Source: Micropruina sp. (GTDB taxonomy: Bacteria; Actinomycetota; Actinomycetes; Propionibacteriales; Propionibacteriaceae). Taken from it: 64,000 nt of DNA. The first letter of the stretch is position 1; every line of letters starts with the position of its first letter. Shown here one piece after another: positions 27,213 through 35,657 of this stretch. Below the pieces are notes generated by a model, which saw only the letters and a program-made list of their open reading frames with translations, did not search any database and was not told where the DNA came from. The DNA is taken from NCBI GenBank assembly GCA_016716635.1, contig JADJVZ010000012.1, positions 1 to 64,000 on the forward strand, in the 5' to 3' direction. The translations under genes and the position numbers were made by a program.

Positions 27213-28679
27213 TCAGGAGCCGTGGTGCGGGGGCACCTCGGCAATGAGCCGGCGTTCGTCCGCGTTCAGAATCGTGCGGTTCGAGGGCGGCAGCGATTCG
27301 GCCGACTCGGCCCGGGTGGCGGCCGCCAAGGCGGCCAGTTGGGCAGGCCCGGTGATCTCCACGCGGCCACGAATCGTCACCGGATCGGCGAAGCGCACAT
27401 CGCCGCGCACGATCAGGGCTTCGGCCTCGCGGAGGGACGGCACTGCGGCCATACGCTCATCGAAATCGTCGATGAGCTTGAAGTAGCGCGGATCCAGATC
27501 CACCTCGGGTTGCTCCGAGGTCTGCTGAACTAGGCGTCCATCGGGGCCCAAGTCGTAGACGTCGGAGCGAAGCAGCAGCAACTCGTTCGTGGTCTTCACG
27601 GGCAAGAAGCGGCTGCGTGGGACCGCGATGGCCGTGGCGCCCGGGAACACCTCGATGGCGGCCCCCATCGCCGACTCCAACTGCAACACCTTCGGCGTGG
27701 CGGAGTTGGCGGGGTCGACGGTCTTGGCGTTGCGGATGAGGGGCAGGCCGAGCACCCCATCCCGGGCGGCGAGGGTATCGGCGACCTGACGCAGATCCAT
27801 CCAGAGGTTGTTGCAGTGGAAGTACGGGTGCCGGGTCTCGTCGGCGAACGCGGCTTCGTCTTCCTTGGACGTCTGGGCGGAATCGCGCAGCACCAGTTGC
27901 TGATCGGACTTGCGGATCGCGAGGTGACCGCCCTTGCGGTCGTTGACCGTCCGGGTGCAGACCTCGGCGGCGTACGGTGCGCCGGTGCTGGCGAACCAGC
28001 CGGCCAAGTTCGGATCGGGGACGGCACCCAGGTTGTCGCCGTTGGCCACGAGGGCGTAACGGAAGCCGTGGTCGAGCAGTTTGGCGAGGAGGCCGGATCC
28101 CGCGAGCGCGGTATAGAGGTCGCCGTGGCCCGGCGGGCACCATTCCAGGGTCGGATCCTCAGGCCAGCTCACCGGCTCCAGTGTGTCGGCCAGTAGTTTC
28201 AGCTCCGCGTTCTGCAGGAAGGTGATCGGCAGGTCGCCCACCGCCAGATCGGGGTATTTGCTGAGGAAGGCCACGGTGTCGTCGTCGGTCCGGAAGCTGT
28301 CCATGAAGATCAGCGGCAAGCGAGCCCCGAACTCCGTCCGCGCGTGTTGGATCTGGCGGACGATCAGGTCAAAGAAGGTCAGCCCCTCGCGGACCGGCAA
28401 CAGGTTCTTGGCTCGGTCGAGCCCCATCGACGTGCCCAGGCCCCCGTTAAGTCGGATCACCACGAGTTGCCGCATGGCCGCCGCAGCGTCCTCGGGGGCA
28501 ATCGTGACGTCCGCCAGCTTGGTGGGATCCGTCAGCGGATCGATGGTGTCTTCGAGGATCAGGCCCGAGGCCCCAGCCTCGGCGAGGCGGTAGTAGTGGG
28601 CGAAGTTCGACATGGCCGCGTCGCTGCAACCAGCGGTACGCATCTTTTCAATCGCTTTGGATAGCCCGGCGTCACTCAT
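27213..28679 (-). CDS. UTP--glucose-1-phosphate uridylyltransferase (eukaryote-type UDPGP)
   Basis: 488 residues. Makes UDP-glucose from UTP and glucose-1-phosphate for envelope polysaccharide and trehalose/galactose metabolism. It belongs to the UDPGP (UGP1) family, not the short bacterial GalU type: nucleotide loop LNGGLGTSMG, the catalytic Lys in RAKNLLPV, then PLIFMDSFRT, LEWCPPGHGDLY, YALVANGDNLG and HPYFHCNNLWMDL, ending in a beta-helix domain. The ATG at 28679 follows TAAGCT at six bases, so the message is probably leaderless. This enzyme type is common in Propionibacteriaceae and bifidobacteria. Confidence 0.9.
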   Translation of the reverse strand: MSDAGLSKAIEKMRTAGCSDAAMSNFAHYYRLAEAGASGLILEDTIDPLTDPTKLADVTIAPEDAAAAMRQLVVIRLNGGLGTSMGLDRAKNLLPVREGLTFFDLIVRQIQHARTEFGARLPLIFMDSFRTDDDTVAFLSKYPDLAVGDLPITFLQNAELKLLADTLEPVSWPEDPTLEWCPPGHGDLYTALAGSGLLAKLLDHGFRYALVANGDNLGAVPDPNLAGWFASTGAPYAAEVCTRTVNDRKGGHLAIRKSDQQLVLRDSAQTSKEDEAAFADETRHPYFHCNNLWMDLRQVADTLAARDGVLGLPLIRNAKTVDPANSATPKVLQLESAMGAAIEVFPGATAIAVPRSRFLPVKTTNELLLLRSDVYDLGPDGRLVQQTSEQPEVDLDPRYFKLIDDFDERMAAVPSLREAEALIVRGDVRFADPVTIRGRVEITGPAQLAALAAATRAESAESLPPSNRTILNADERRLIAEVPPHHGS

Positions 28680-29026
28680 GCCGTCAGCTTATCGAGCAGG
28701 GTCCGACCTGACCCTAGGGGCCTCACTCTGAACAGGAGGGAGGTGTCACACTGGAGGGGCGATCCACTCCGGGACGTAAGACGAGAGCGACGCCTTTCAA
28801 AAGGCACAAGGCCGGTCTACCCACCCCCAGGAGACTGATCTTTACTCAACGTCGCTCTCGTGAGGTTCACTATACGACAAAGGAGCAAACCCGGGGTAGA
28901 TCTACCCCCTTGTCGTCCAAATTTTAAGAAACCCTTGCGTTTGGCCGCTCAGAAGCCCCCCAGGTAGCCTGTCATCGGCCCTCACGACACTCCGGTCACC
29001 GCCGCGGTGGAGGTTCCGGGCCCCAT
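28680..29026. other. Intergenic region with several nested dyads
   Basis: There is no gene. It contains a perfect 12-bp inverted repeat ACGAGAGCGACG (28781-28792) / complement (28850-28861), inside it GCCTTT-CA-AAAGGC (28792-28805), and farther on the palindrome GGGGTAGATCTACCCC (28893-28908) flanked by ACGACAA (28874-28880) and TTGTCGT (28910-28916). The stretch 28781-28916 could be a structured small RNA or operator cluster. A TTGGCC / 18 bases / TAGCCT pair just before 29027 may be the tRNA-Arg promoter. Confidence 0.5.
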
Positions 29027-29102
29027 GGCCCCATAGCTCAGGGGATAGAGCAGAGGTTTCCTAAACCTTGTGTCGCAAGTTCGAATCTTGCTGGGGTCGC
29101 CA
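29027..29102 (+). tRNA. tRNA-Arg (anticodon CCT)
   Basis: 76-nt cloverleaf with encoded CCA: acceptor GGCCCCA with TGGGGTC, D arm GCTC..GAGC, anticodon stem GAGGT/ACCTT around TTCCTAA (anticodon CCT, codon AGG), T arm GCAAG-TTCGAAT-CTTGC. Discriminator base G. Confidence 0.95.
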
Positions 29103-29542
29103 TGCGCGACGAGCGATCACTTTCCTGCCACAGGCCGTTGGTCCCCGTGCGGGACCCTACGTCAGACACTCGCCGGCGCTGAGGTCGCAACTGCCCGACA
29201 CCGGGGCGAGGCGGCACCTGCGACACCGAATGGCCAAAGATGAGTTGCGCTCGCGGGCGGGGCCGCTTGACACGCATGTTTCAATTGTAACTAATTCGAG
29301 TTAGCAGCGAGGGCCTGGACGATCTCCAAGACTCTCGTCGCGGAGTTGGCCCCGGTAACCACGCCAAACAACGACGTACCGTCCAGCTGCGCAACGACCG
29401 GACCCAACCGGGCCCGGTGGCCGCCCCGACAGGCGGGCCGCCGAGTACGGTTGACCTCGATGAAGGGTTGAGCGGTTTCACGTGCTCACCCAACATCACG
29501 TCGGGGGGCACTTCCTCGACGCCCGAAACAAGGAGAGCGCTC
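29103..29542. other. Gene-free stretch with a possible decayed minus-strand ORF
   Basis: No convincing gene is seen. On the minus strand 29291-29400 reads GPVVAQLDGTSLFGVVTGAN... to a stop at 29291, a protein-like stretch without an intact upstream part. An adjacent frame (EHVKPLNPSSRSTVLGG, about 29420-29480) also looks protein-like. This may be a decayed gene; I cannot name it. Confidence 0.3.
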
Positions 29543-30631
29543 TTGTCGACGCCGAGGTTCACCGCTTCTAGCAGCGGTAACCAGCCCACAAGCCGCGACG
29601 TGGCCGACCGCGCCGGCGTGTCGCGGACGGCCGTGTCCTTTGCGTACAACAACCCCTCCCGCATCTCGGAGGAGACCCGGCAGCGGATCCTCCAAGCCGC
29701 CAACGACCTGGGCTACACACCCAACCCCATGGCCCAGATGCTCAAGCGCGGCAAATCCGGCACCCTCGGCGTCCTGCTCCCCCAGGCCATCCCGGCCATC
29801 ATGCAAAACCCCTATTACGGCCAGTTCCTCACCGGGCTGGGCGAGGTGTGCGATCGCGAGGGCATGACGTTGCTGCTGTGCCCTCCGCTGCGTAACTCCA
29901 TGCTGAAGGCCATCCCCTACGCCGCCGTCGACGGGTTCATCGTGACCGGCCTCGAGTCCGACCGCGGCGAGGTCGAGGAACTGCGTCGGCGGGGGATCCC
30001 GTTTGTCCTCGTCGACTCCGAGCCACTGCCAGGCGTGCCCCGCGTGGACACCGACGACGAGCTGGGCGCGTTCAACCTCGTCCAACACCTGTTGCAGTTG
30101 GGGCACCGCCACGTCACCTTCGTGTTGTTCGAGGGTGGACCGGACGCCCAAACCCTCGGGTATCGCGGCCCCCTGGGCCTGCGCATCGAGGGTTTCAAGC
30201 GTGCGCTGGCCGCCTACGACCTGACGCTCGAGAGCCCCGGAATTCAGGTGATGGAGGCCCCCTGCACGCGCCAGGGCGGGCTCGAAATCGGACGCCACAT
30301 CCTCAGCGCCCCCAACCCGCCCACCGCCATCATCGCCACCAGCGACATCATGGCGATCGGCATCATGGAGGCTGCGCGCATCCTGGAGGTCGCGATCCCC
30401 GCGCAGTTGTCGGTGGCCGGCTTCGACGACCAACCCGAGGCCCAGTGGACCTACCCCGCCCTGACGACCGTCCGACAGTCGACGGAAACCAAGGGACACC
30501 GGGCGGGCGATTTCCTCGTGGCCGAGATCCAAGGGCGCGACAATCATCCGACCCAGACCATCCAGACCACGCTCATCACCCGCGGCTCGACGGGGCCCGT
30601 TCCCTCGACGCCCGCTCCGGGCCAGGCCTAA
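29543..30631 (+). CDS. LacI-family transcription regulator
   Basis: 362 residues. The start TTG 29543 is chosen because AAGGAG lies eight bases before it and the helix-turn-helix begins about 20 residues later (TSRDVADRAGVSRTAVSFAYNN, with SEETRQRILQAANDLGYTPN as the hinge helix lead). A periplasmic-binding-protein-like sensor domain follows (GTLGVLLPQ, VDGFIVTGLES, PFVLVDSEPL, AIIATSDIMAIGIMEA, SVAGFDDQPEA). It binds an operator and responds to a sugar or its phosphate. The convergent PfkB sugar kinase next to it suggests control of a carbohydrate pathway; the effector is unknown. Confidence 0.92.
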   Translation: MSTPRFTASSSGNQPTSRDVADRAGVSRTAVSFAYNNPSRISEETRQRILQAANDLGYTPNPMAQMLKRGKSGTLGVLLPQAIPAIMQNPYYGQFLTGLGEVCDREGMTLLLCPPLRNSMLKAIPYAAVDGFIVTGLESDRGEVEELRRRGIPFVLVDSEPLPGVPRVDTDDELGAFNLVQHLLQLGHRHVTFVLFEGGPDAQTLGYRGPLGLRIEGFKRALAAYDLTLESPGIQVMEAPCTRQGGLEIGRHILSAPNPPTAIIATSDIMAIGIMEAARILEVAIPAQLSVAGFDDQPEAQWTYPALTTVRQSTETKGHRAGDFLVAEIQGRDNHPTQTIQTTLITRGSTGPVPSTPAPGQA

Positions 30632-30660
30632 CCGTCGGCCGGTGGCGGCGCCGCGGGGGC

Positions 30661-31644
30661 TCAGGAAGCGGTGAGCGCCTGGCCGCGGAGGTGACGTCCG
30701 ACAACCTCGTGAGCGAACTCGAGGCACTCCTGCGGATCGGCACCCTGCGCGAGGCGCGCCAAAAAGGCGGCCTTGAACGTGTCCCCGGCGCCGTTCGTGG
30801 TGACCACGTCAGCCAATGCCTCGGGCGCCAACCAGATCTCCCGGCGCGCCCACGCCCGGGGATCAATGCCGCAAGCACCTAGCGCGCCCAGACGCTCGGT
30901 GGTCCCTGTGGCGAGGTAGGAGCCCTCCGAGCCAAGGGTGATCAGAACGACGGCCGCGCCCCATTCGAGGAAGGTCTGCGCCCAGGCCACTACGGCCGCT
31001 CGACCCCCGCCGGACGGAATTCCCAGGCTGCTCGTGAGATCGTCCCAGCTCGGACAAAAGACATCGCACACCGGCAAGACAGCCCGGAAGAAGGTGGTCC
31101 AATCCAGTGATCGCAGCGGCGAGTTGGTCGCCAGGTATGCCAGGTCGAGCGAGGTCGCAACCCCCTGAGCGTGGGCTCGACCGAAGAGCCGGACGAGGGG
31201 CGCTCCGTTGTCCGCGCAGATGCCGGGCATGAGCGTGGGATACCCAAAGTGAACAAGGTGCCGGGCGGTCACGTCACATTCGCCCACGAAGGTGTCGTTG
31301 GCGCCCGTGTGATGCCAGAACGAGCGGTCTTGCCCGAGTGGTTCGACCACCACCGAGTAGGAGGTGGCGTGGTCGGGGGTCACGGCGAGGTCGACGGCGT
31401 CCCCGTGGCGCCTGCGCAGCAACCGCAGGCAGGTCGCGCCTAGTTCGTCGTCGCCCACGGCGGCGGACAATGACACGTCGACGCCGAGTGCCGCGAGCGT
31501 CCGTCCGCAGTTGCCGACAGCGCCACCGATCGAGATGGCCATCGGTCCCACCTCGGCCAACTCCCCGGGAGCCGCGATGTGCCCCGAGCCGAACCGTGGC
31601 GTGAGGTCAACGCAGACGTGGCCCACCACCTGGATGCTGCTCAT
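30661..31644 (-). CDS. PfkB-family carbohydrate kinase
   Basis: 327 residues. Phosphorylates a sugar or nucleoside with ATP. Signature 1 region: ISIGGAVGNCGRTLAALG followed by AAVGDDELGA. Signature 2: VVTTNGAGDTFKAAFLA with the catalytic Asp. Aspartates in DVFCPSWDDLTSSLG and the LITLGSEGSYLATG strand are as expected for ribokinase-like folds. The substrate cannot be read. Its ATG overlaps the stop of a short upstream minus-strand frame (ATGA), a sign of former coupling. It is convergent with a LacI-family regulator 30 bases away. Confidence 0.9.
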   Translation of the reverse strand: MSSIQVVGHVCVDLTPRFGSGHIAAPGELAEVGPMAISIGGAVGNCGRTLAALGVDVSLSAAVGDDELGATCLRLLRRRHGDAVDLAVTPDHATSYSVVVEPLGQDRSFWHHTGANDTFVGECDVTARHLVHFGYPTLMPGICADNGAPLVRLFGRAHAQGVATSLDLAYLATNSPLRSLDWTTFFRAVLPVCDVFCPSWDDLTSSLGIPSGGGRAAVVAWAQTFLEWGAAVVLITLGSEGSYLATGTTERLGALGACGIDPRAWARREIWLAPEALADVVTTNGAGDTFKAAFLARLAQGADPQECLEFAHEVVGRHLRGQALTAS

Positions 31645-31962
31645 GACTTCTCCTCGATAAGGGGCTGGGGGGGGTGCGCCGGTTCAAAGGTGGCCTGGTC
31701 CAGCTCGATCAGGCCTTCATATCGAAGTCTGCGCCAAGCACCTCGATCTGGGAATCCAGCAGCGCCCACTGTGGGCGGCGACCCCTCCTCCGAGCCTGAG
31801 GACTGTCCCCGCCGGTGCCCGCCACGGGCGATGACGTCCACCGGCGTGGACGCTGGCGCTCACGCCCTCCTGACGTCCGAGGCTGGCGCGACAGGGCCCG
31901 CGCCCACCTCGATCGTCTCGGCGTTACCTGTGGCCCGCCCCGACGATCTCTGGTTTTCGACC
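31645..31962 (-). other. Gene-poor stretch with possible gene remnant upstream of the sugar kinase
   Basis: A short minus-strand frame (to 31641) ends YEGLIELDQATFEPAHPPQP..., and its stop overlaps the kinase start in ATGA. The ending looks protein-like but nothing upstream is recognisable. It may be the 3' remnant of a gene once coupled to the kinase. The rest of the stretch shows nothing. Confidence 0.3.
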
Positions 31963-32322
31963 TCAGGACAGCGGCGCTACGTCGTCGATCGCCGTGGTCA
32001 GGCGTGCCCGTTGCTTGTCGATCCAGCGCTCGCCGGTGTAGGCCGCCATGAAGGATTCGGCAAACTCCACCGGATCATCGCCCACGATGGCCCGCACCGG
32101 GGTGCCGTCTGCGGCTGCGCGCTCCCACATTTCGACGTGGTCGCGCATGGCCGTGATCGACGTCTCGCCGGAGACCACTCCCCCGCTGTAGAGGAAGTAC
32201 TTCAGCAGGGCCTTGGCTGTCGTGCCGTAGGGCTCGGGCAACTGGTCGAGGCTGGCTCGAAGGTGCTTGTACTGCCGCTTCTGCTCAAGCGACCCGGTCA
32301 GGGTCTCGATCCATTTGGTCAT
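31963..32322 (-). CDS. DUF1048-family protein
   Basis: 119 residues. Small all-helical cytoplasmic protein: MTKWIETLTGSLEQKRQYKHLRA at the start, then LPEPYGTTAKALLKYFLYSGGV, a composition and length that fit DUF1048. Genes of this family usually follow a PadR regulator, as here: its start overlaps the PadR stop (ATGA at 32319-32322), so they are co-translated. No biochemical function is known. Confidence 0.8.
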   Translation of the reverse strand: MTKWIETLTGSLEQKRQYKHLRASLDQLPEPYGTTAKALLKYFLYSGGVVSGETSITAMRDHVEMWERAAADGTPVRAIVGDDPVEFAESFMAAYTGERWIDKQRARLTTAIDDVAPLS

Positions 32323-32654
32323 GATGCCTTCTCTTCTCGGTGGAGGTGGTCGATGAGTCTTGCGAGGTTGGTCCAGGCTGCCCAGAACTCGTCCAGGCGG
32401 GCCCGCCCCTGGGCGTTGAGCGAGTAGACCTTGCGCGGCGGCCCCTTAACGGAGGGGACCTTCTCCACGTCCACAAGCCCGCGTTGCTCGATGCGGATCA
32501 ACACGGCGTAGACCGTGCCTTCCACGAGATCGACGAACCCCTGCTCGCGCAGCCGGGCGGTGATCTCGTAGCCGTACGCCGGGCGCTCGGCCACGTCCGC
32601 CAAGACAATGCCCTCGAGTGTGCCCTTAAGCAGTTCGGTCATTTGGTTGGCCAT
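32319..32654 (-). CDS. PadR-family transcription regulator
   Basis: 111 residues. Winged helix typical of PadR: LLKGTLEGIVLADVAERPAYGYEI, LREQGFVDLVEGTVYAVLIRIEQRGLVDVEK, and the wing KGPPRKVYSLNAQGRARLDEFWAAW, then a short dimerisation helix. It represses genes until a ligand binds. AAGGAT precedes the ATG. It probably controls itself and the coupled DUF1048 gene. Confidence 0.92.
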   Translation of the reverse strand: MANQMTELLKGTLEGIVLADVAERPAYGYEITARLREQGFVDLVEGTVYAVLIRIEQRGLVDVEKVPSVKGPPRKVYSLNAQGRARLDEFWAAWTNLARLIDHLHREEKAS

Positions 32655-32742
32655 CGGCGATCCTTACTACTCGGTGTTGCCAACTACCACTAGACGGTAA
32701 CACTGAATAGCAGTACTTAGCAATAGCGAGTAGCTCCTGTGG

Positions 32743-32819
32743 AGAGTGGCTCCCCCTCCCCCTTCTCCACTCTGCTGGCGACAGCCGTGTTTGCTGGCGC
32801 AATAGCGCCAGCAAACACG
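32743..32819. repeat. Double-hairpin intergenic palindromic element, copy 1
   Basis: Hairpin 1: AGAGTGG (32743-32749) / CCACTCT (32767-32773). Hairpin 2: perfect 15-bp stem CGTGTTTGCTGGCGC (32786-32800) / complement (32805-32819) with loop AATA. It is followed by GCAACGCCAGCAA and, at 32848-32860, GCAGCAAGGTGGAC-like sequence that also ends copy 2 at 45900. It lies downstream of the minus-strand PPOX gene and may terminate it. Confidence 0.7.
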
Positions 32820-32884
32820 CGCAACGCCAGCAAAGTGCGACGAACGGCAGCAAGGTGGACGCGGGGCTGCCCTGGAGCTCCCGG

Positions 32885-33472
32885 CTAGGCGTCCGCGTCG
32901 GGCGCCGAGGTTGGGATCCCCGCGGGGGTCCGAGGTGGCAGGTGCCCGTCCAGACCGTCCAGGCTGACGGCGTTGTTCTTGTCCTGGTAGGCGATAGTGC
33001 CCTCGGGTCCCCGCTTCTCGGCCCACATGGGCAACAGCTCCCGCTGGCCGACGTAGTCGTAGAACGGCACCCCGAAACCACAGCTCGTCTGGGCGGAGTC
33101 GACCGTCATGTCGAAGACCTGCCGAGCGCCAGGGAACGGGACGAATAAGTCCAACAGCTCCTCCCAGTCGGGGTCGCCGGGCTGGATCGTCCTGGCGGTG
33201 CCGTAGAGCCGAAGGATCCACGGCTTGCCCTCGAAGGCGCACATCATGATCGTCATGCGATTCACCATCGCCAGGTGGGCGGCGGTCTCATTGCCCGAGC
33301 CCGTCCCGTTCAACCAGGCCACCCGGTTCGGGCCCAACACCCGAAACGAATCGAGTCCTTTCGGAGAGACGTTCACCCGTCCGCTGGCGTCCGCGGTCGC
33401 AACGAAGAACATGTGCTGGCGCGCGATGAACTCGACCAACTCCGGCGTGACGCTGTCATAAAGCTTCCCCAT
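32885..33472 (-). CDS. Pyridoxamine 5'-phosphate oxidase-like flavoprotein
   Basis: 195 residues from ATG 33472; ATG 33490 is an alternative six codons earlier. Split-barrel FMN-binding fold: VEFIARQHMFFVATADASGRVNVSPKG at the start, then RVAWLNGTGSGNETAAHL and MTIMMCAFEGKPWILRLYGTAR. Related proteins reduce or bind FMN or F420; the exact reaction is unknown. It is flanked on its 3' side by a strong palindrome. Confidence 0.82.
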   Translation of the reverse strand: MGKLYDSVTPELVEFIARQHMFFVATADASGRVNVSPKGLDSFRVLGPNRVAWLNGTGSGNETAAHLAMVNRMTIMMCAFEGKPWILRLYGTARTIQPGDPDWEELLDLFVPFPGARQVFDMTVDSAQTSCGFGVPFYDYVGQRELLPMWAEKRGPEGTIAYQDKNNAVSLDGLDGHLPPRTPAGIPTSAPDADA

Positions 33473-33535
33473 GCGCCCATCTTCGGGCATCGGACGCCCG
33501 GCCGCCGCGCAATCGAGGCCGCGGACGATGCCAGT

Positions 33536-33943
33536 TCAGGGCGTGGGTCGGGCCGCCACCGCCTCGACTTCGACCAGTTGGCCCGGCCATCCCAAGACCG
33601 TCACGCCATGCAAGGTGCCGGGCACCTCGTGGTCGGCGAAGGCGTCGTGGACGATCGTCCAGACCTGACCAAGGTCGCCCGCGTCCACCGTCGCCACGAG
33701 GACGCGGAGGAACAGGACGTCCGACAGGCCTGCTCCGGCGTCGTCCAGCGCCACGAGGAGGTTCGCCACGCATTGCCGCGCCTGCGCCTCGAGATCGCCG
33801 ACGCCAACGACCGCGCCCTGAGCGTCCAAGGGACACGCGCCCGCAAAGAAGATGAGCGGTGCCGGGTGGGCGGTGGTGGCGGAGTACGCGTAGGGCACCC
33901 GGTCGGTGAGTCGCTGGGATCGGGTGAGCGTGACGTCGGACAT
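33536..33943 (-). CDS. Rid-family (RidA/YjgF-like) protein
   Basis: 135 residues, start ATG 33943. Trimeric chorismate-mutase-like fold of the Rid family: YAYSATTAHPAPLIFFAGACPLDAQG, EAQARQCVANLLVALDDAGAGLSDVL, then WPGQLVEVEAVAARP at the end. RidA deaminates reactive enamines, but the conserved catalytic Arg near the C-terminal (usually R105 in IxxxA) is not in its standard motif, so this may be a non-RidA subgroup. A CAGACT box lies seven bases before the start. Confidence 0.85.
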   Translation of the reverse strand: MSDVTLTRSQRLTDRVPYAYSATTAHPAPLIFFAGACPLDAQGAVVGVGDLEAQARQCVANLLVALDDAGAGLSDVLFLRVLVATVDAGDLGQVWTIVHDAFADHEVPGTLHGVTVLGWPGQLVEVEAVAARPTP

Positions 33944-34058
33944 GGGCGCCAGTCTGGCACGACCCTCGGGCGGGTCCAGACGCTGAGCCGGCGTTCCCCT
34001 GCAGGACGCTTCTTGGGACGATGGGTTGCCCCCACCACAACGAACGAAGGGCGGACCC

Positions 34059-34301
34059 ATGACGACAGAGTCAGCCTTGGTGCAGTGGTGGGCCGGGCTC
34101 ACGGACGATCAGCGGCAGCGCGCAAAGGCCATTGCGCTCGGGCCAGCGCCTCGCCCCCTGGCGATCGACGACCTCGCGGCCTCGATGATCCTCGCGGGCT
34201 TGCCTACCTCGCGGACGGTATGGACGGGCCAACCCGAAAGCCTCGTCGAGATGCTCGATGAGGTCGCGGCGTTCGTCCGCGCCACCACCGAGTCCGCCTG
34301 A
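34059..34301 (+). CDS. Hypothetical protein, 80 residues
   Basis: Small predicted cytoplasmic protein of unrecognised family. MTTESALVQWWAGLTDDQRQRAK is followed by an amphipathic middle and a C-terminal acidic helix (LVEMLDEVAAFVRA). The start ATG 34059 has GAAGGGCGG upstream. The stop lies one base from the end of the convergent Imm5-like gene. No function assigned. Confidence 0.55.
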   Translation: MTTESALVQWWAGLTDDQRQRAKAIALGPAPRPLAIDDLAASMILAGLPTSRTVWTGQPESLVEMLDEVAAFVRATTESA

Positions 34302-34302
34302 G

Positions 34303-34806
34303 TTAGAACACGTTCCAACACAGCTCGCTGCGTCGAACCTGATCGTCCAACACCAAGTCGCGAATGGCCGCGGGCAGCTGCTCACGCTGCCAGTCGCGTT
34401 CACGTGGTCCGGCGGTCGGGTTGCCCGGTTCGGACGCCTGGACCGCCTTGATCGCATACGCCGCGGCGCCCAGGTCATGCTCGGCGACGTGCCCGACACA
34501 CGCGGCCTGACCGGCGGCATACGCCGCAAACCGTGGAGCGCCCTGCAGTGGGCGCGCCGCCCCCATCGCGTGACCGCCGAGGGCGCGCGCCTTCATCATG
34601 GCAAGTTCACCTCTTGCCCACGCCCGCGCAGCCGCGATGGCCTCGCGCGGACGGAGATCGTCCGGACAGACGCCCTCGAACAGCGCCAGGACGTGTTCCG
34701 CGCAGTCGGCCGCCCACAAGGCCAATCGCCGATGATCGGCGTCCGCGAGCGTCCCGCCCCGTCGGATCGTGACAAGCCGCGGATCGCGGACCTTCGGCAG
34801 AATCAT
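34303..34806 (-). CDS. Imm5-like putative immunity protein
   Basis: 167 residues resembling the Imm5 (PF14423-type) proteins of polymorphic toxin loci: LPKVRDPRLVTIRRGGTLAD, DHRRLALWAADCAEHVL, AARAWARGELAM and an alanine-rich helical middle (GHAMGAARPLQGA). No toxin gene is seen here. The family is also widely found as solitary genes, so the immunity role is only an inference from its name. The start ATG overlaps the stop of the upstream membrane-protein gene (ATGA at 34803-34806). A partial copy of its 5' end lies at 35415-35535. Confidence 0.7.
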   Translation of the reverse strand: MILPKVRDPRLVTIRRGGTLADADHRRLALWAADCAEHVLALFEGVCPDDLRPREAIAAARAWARGELAMMKARALGGHAMGAARPLQGAPRFAAYAAGQAACVGHVAEHDLGAAAYAIKAVQASEPGNPTAGPRERDWQREQLPAAIRDLVLDDQVRRSELCWNVF

Positions 34807-35354
34807 CGAGGGCTGGGCTGGTCCGGGGCGAGGTCAAACAAGGGACGCGCTAAGAGCGCCACGAAAAACGGCAGGAAGGCCACAACCAACGCGATGACGG
34901 GAGATCCTGGCGCCACGGTTCCTTGCGTCAGCCCGATCACGGCTCCGCCGATCAGCATCACTCCCCCTAGGATGAGCGCCACGGTGGAGGTGCGCTTCTT
35001 CAGGGTGAAGTCCCAGGATGTTCCATTCTTGAGAGCTCCCACGTACGACAGGAGCCCTGCCATCCCCGCCAAGACGGCACCCGGAGCCAGCAAGCCCTTA
35101 GCCAACTCCGTGAAGGGAGCCCACCGAAGGAGATGCAGGGCGCAGACCAGCGCCAGGACGAACCCCCCATAGGCCGGTATGAGCCTCCAGTGCCAGCGCA
35201 GTGTCCAGCGCACCCGCTCCTCCGGAGATCTCTTGGTCACCTCCGAGGGAGGGTTCGGCCCGAACACCGACGATCGGTGCACCCACCCCGCCGAGAACGC
35301 CAGGATCCAGCCGATCCCGATAAGACCCACCGTGAGTGTTGGTCCGTCGTTCAT
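34803..35354 (-). CDS. Membrane protein of unknown function
   Basis: 183 residues with four likely membrane segments: LTVGLIGIGWILAFSAGWV, PAYGGFVLALVCALHLL, LLAPGAVLAGMAGLLSYVG/ALILGGVMLIGGAVIGLT and SPVIALVVAFLPFFVALLA. I do not recognise the family. GGGGAGAAGATCAC precedes the ATG. It is translationally coupled to the Imm5-like gene and preceded by a fragment of a second Imm5-like gene, so it may have been inserted into, or duplicated with, that locus. Confidence 0.65.
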   Translation of the reverse strand: MNDGPTLTVGLIGIGWILAFSAGWVHRSSVFGPNPPSEVTKRSPEERVRWTLRWHWRLIPAYGGFVLALVCALHLLRWAPFTELAKGLLAPGAVLAGMAGLLSYVGALKNGTSWDFTLKKRTSTVALILGGVMLIGGAVIGLTQGTVAPGSPVIALVVAFLPFFVALLARPLFDLAPDQPSPR

Positions 35355-35414
35355 GTGATCTTCTCCCCTTCAGCGGCGCCGCCGCGCAACTTCACTCTGT
35401 CCATGATGACCCCA

Positions 35415-35535
35415 GGCGCAGGACGTGCTCGACGCAGTCCGCCGCCCAACGCCAAAGCCGATGATCGGCGTCCCTGGGCGCCCCACCCCGACGAACGGTG
35501 ATGAGCCGCCGATCGCGGACCTTCGGCAAGATCAT
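35415..35535 (-). pseudogene. Partial second copy of the Imm5-like gene
   Basis: From ATG 35535 it reads MILPKVRDRRLITVRRGG..., then DADHRL.RWAADCVEHVL, nearly the same as the first 42 residues of the intact gene starting at 34806. The similarity stops at about 35419, and the frame then runs into the leader of the membrane-protein gene. It is a truncated duplicate. Confidence 0.8.
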
Positions 35536-35606
35536 TGCCTCAGGGTGTCAGTCCCCGACCACTGGGGCCAAAGGCGCCCCATCGACGTCCAAGCAGGACG
35601 CGAAAG

Positions 35607-35637
35607 GACCCGGCCAACGGTGAACGTTGACCGGGTC
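35607..35637 (-). terminator. Hairpin after thioredoxin gene
   Basis: GACCCGGCCAACG (35607-35619) pairs with CGTTGACCGGGTC (35625-35637) with one mismatch and a 5-base loop. It lies 20 bases past the thioredoxin stop. Confidence 0.7.
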
Positions 35638-35657
35638 GAATCGGTGTCAGGGGTGCG

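Noticed and set aside
34303..35354. Toxin-immunity pair
   Set aside because: Only an Imm5-like gene and a membrane protein are seen; no toxin domain could be found, so the pair was not called as a system.
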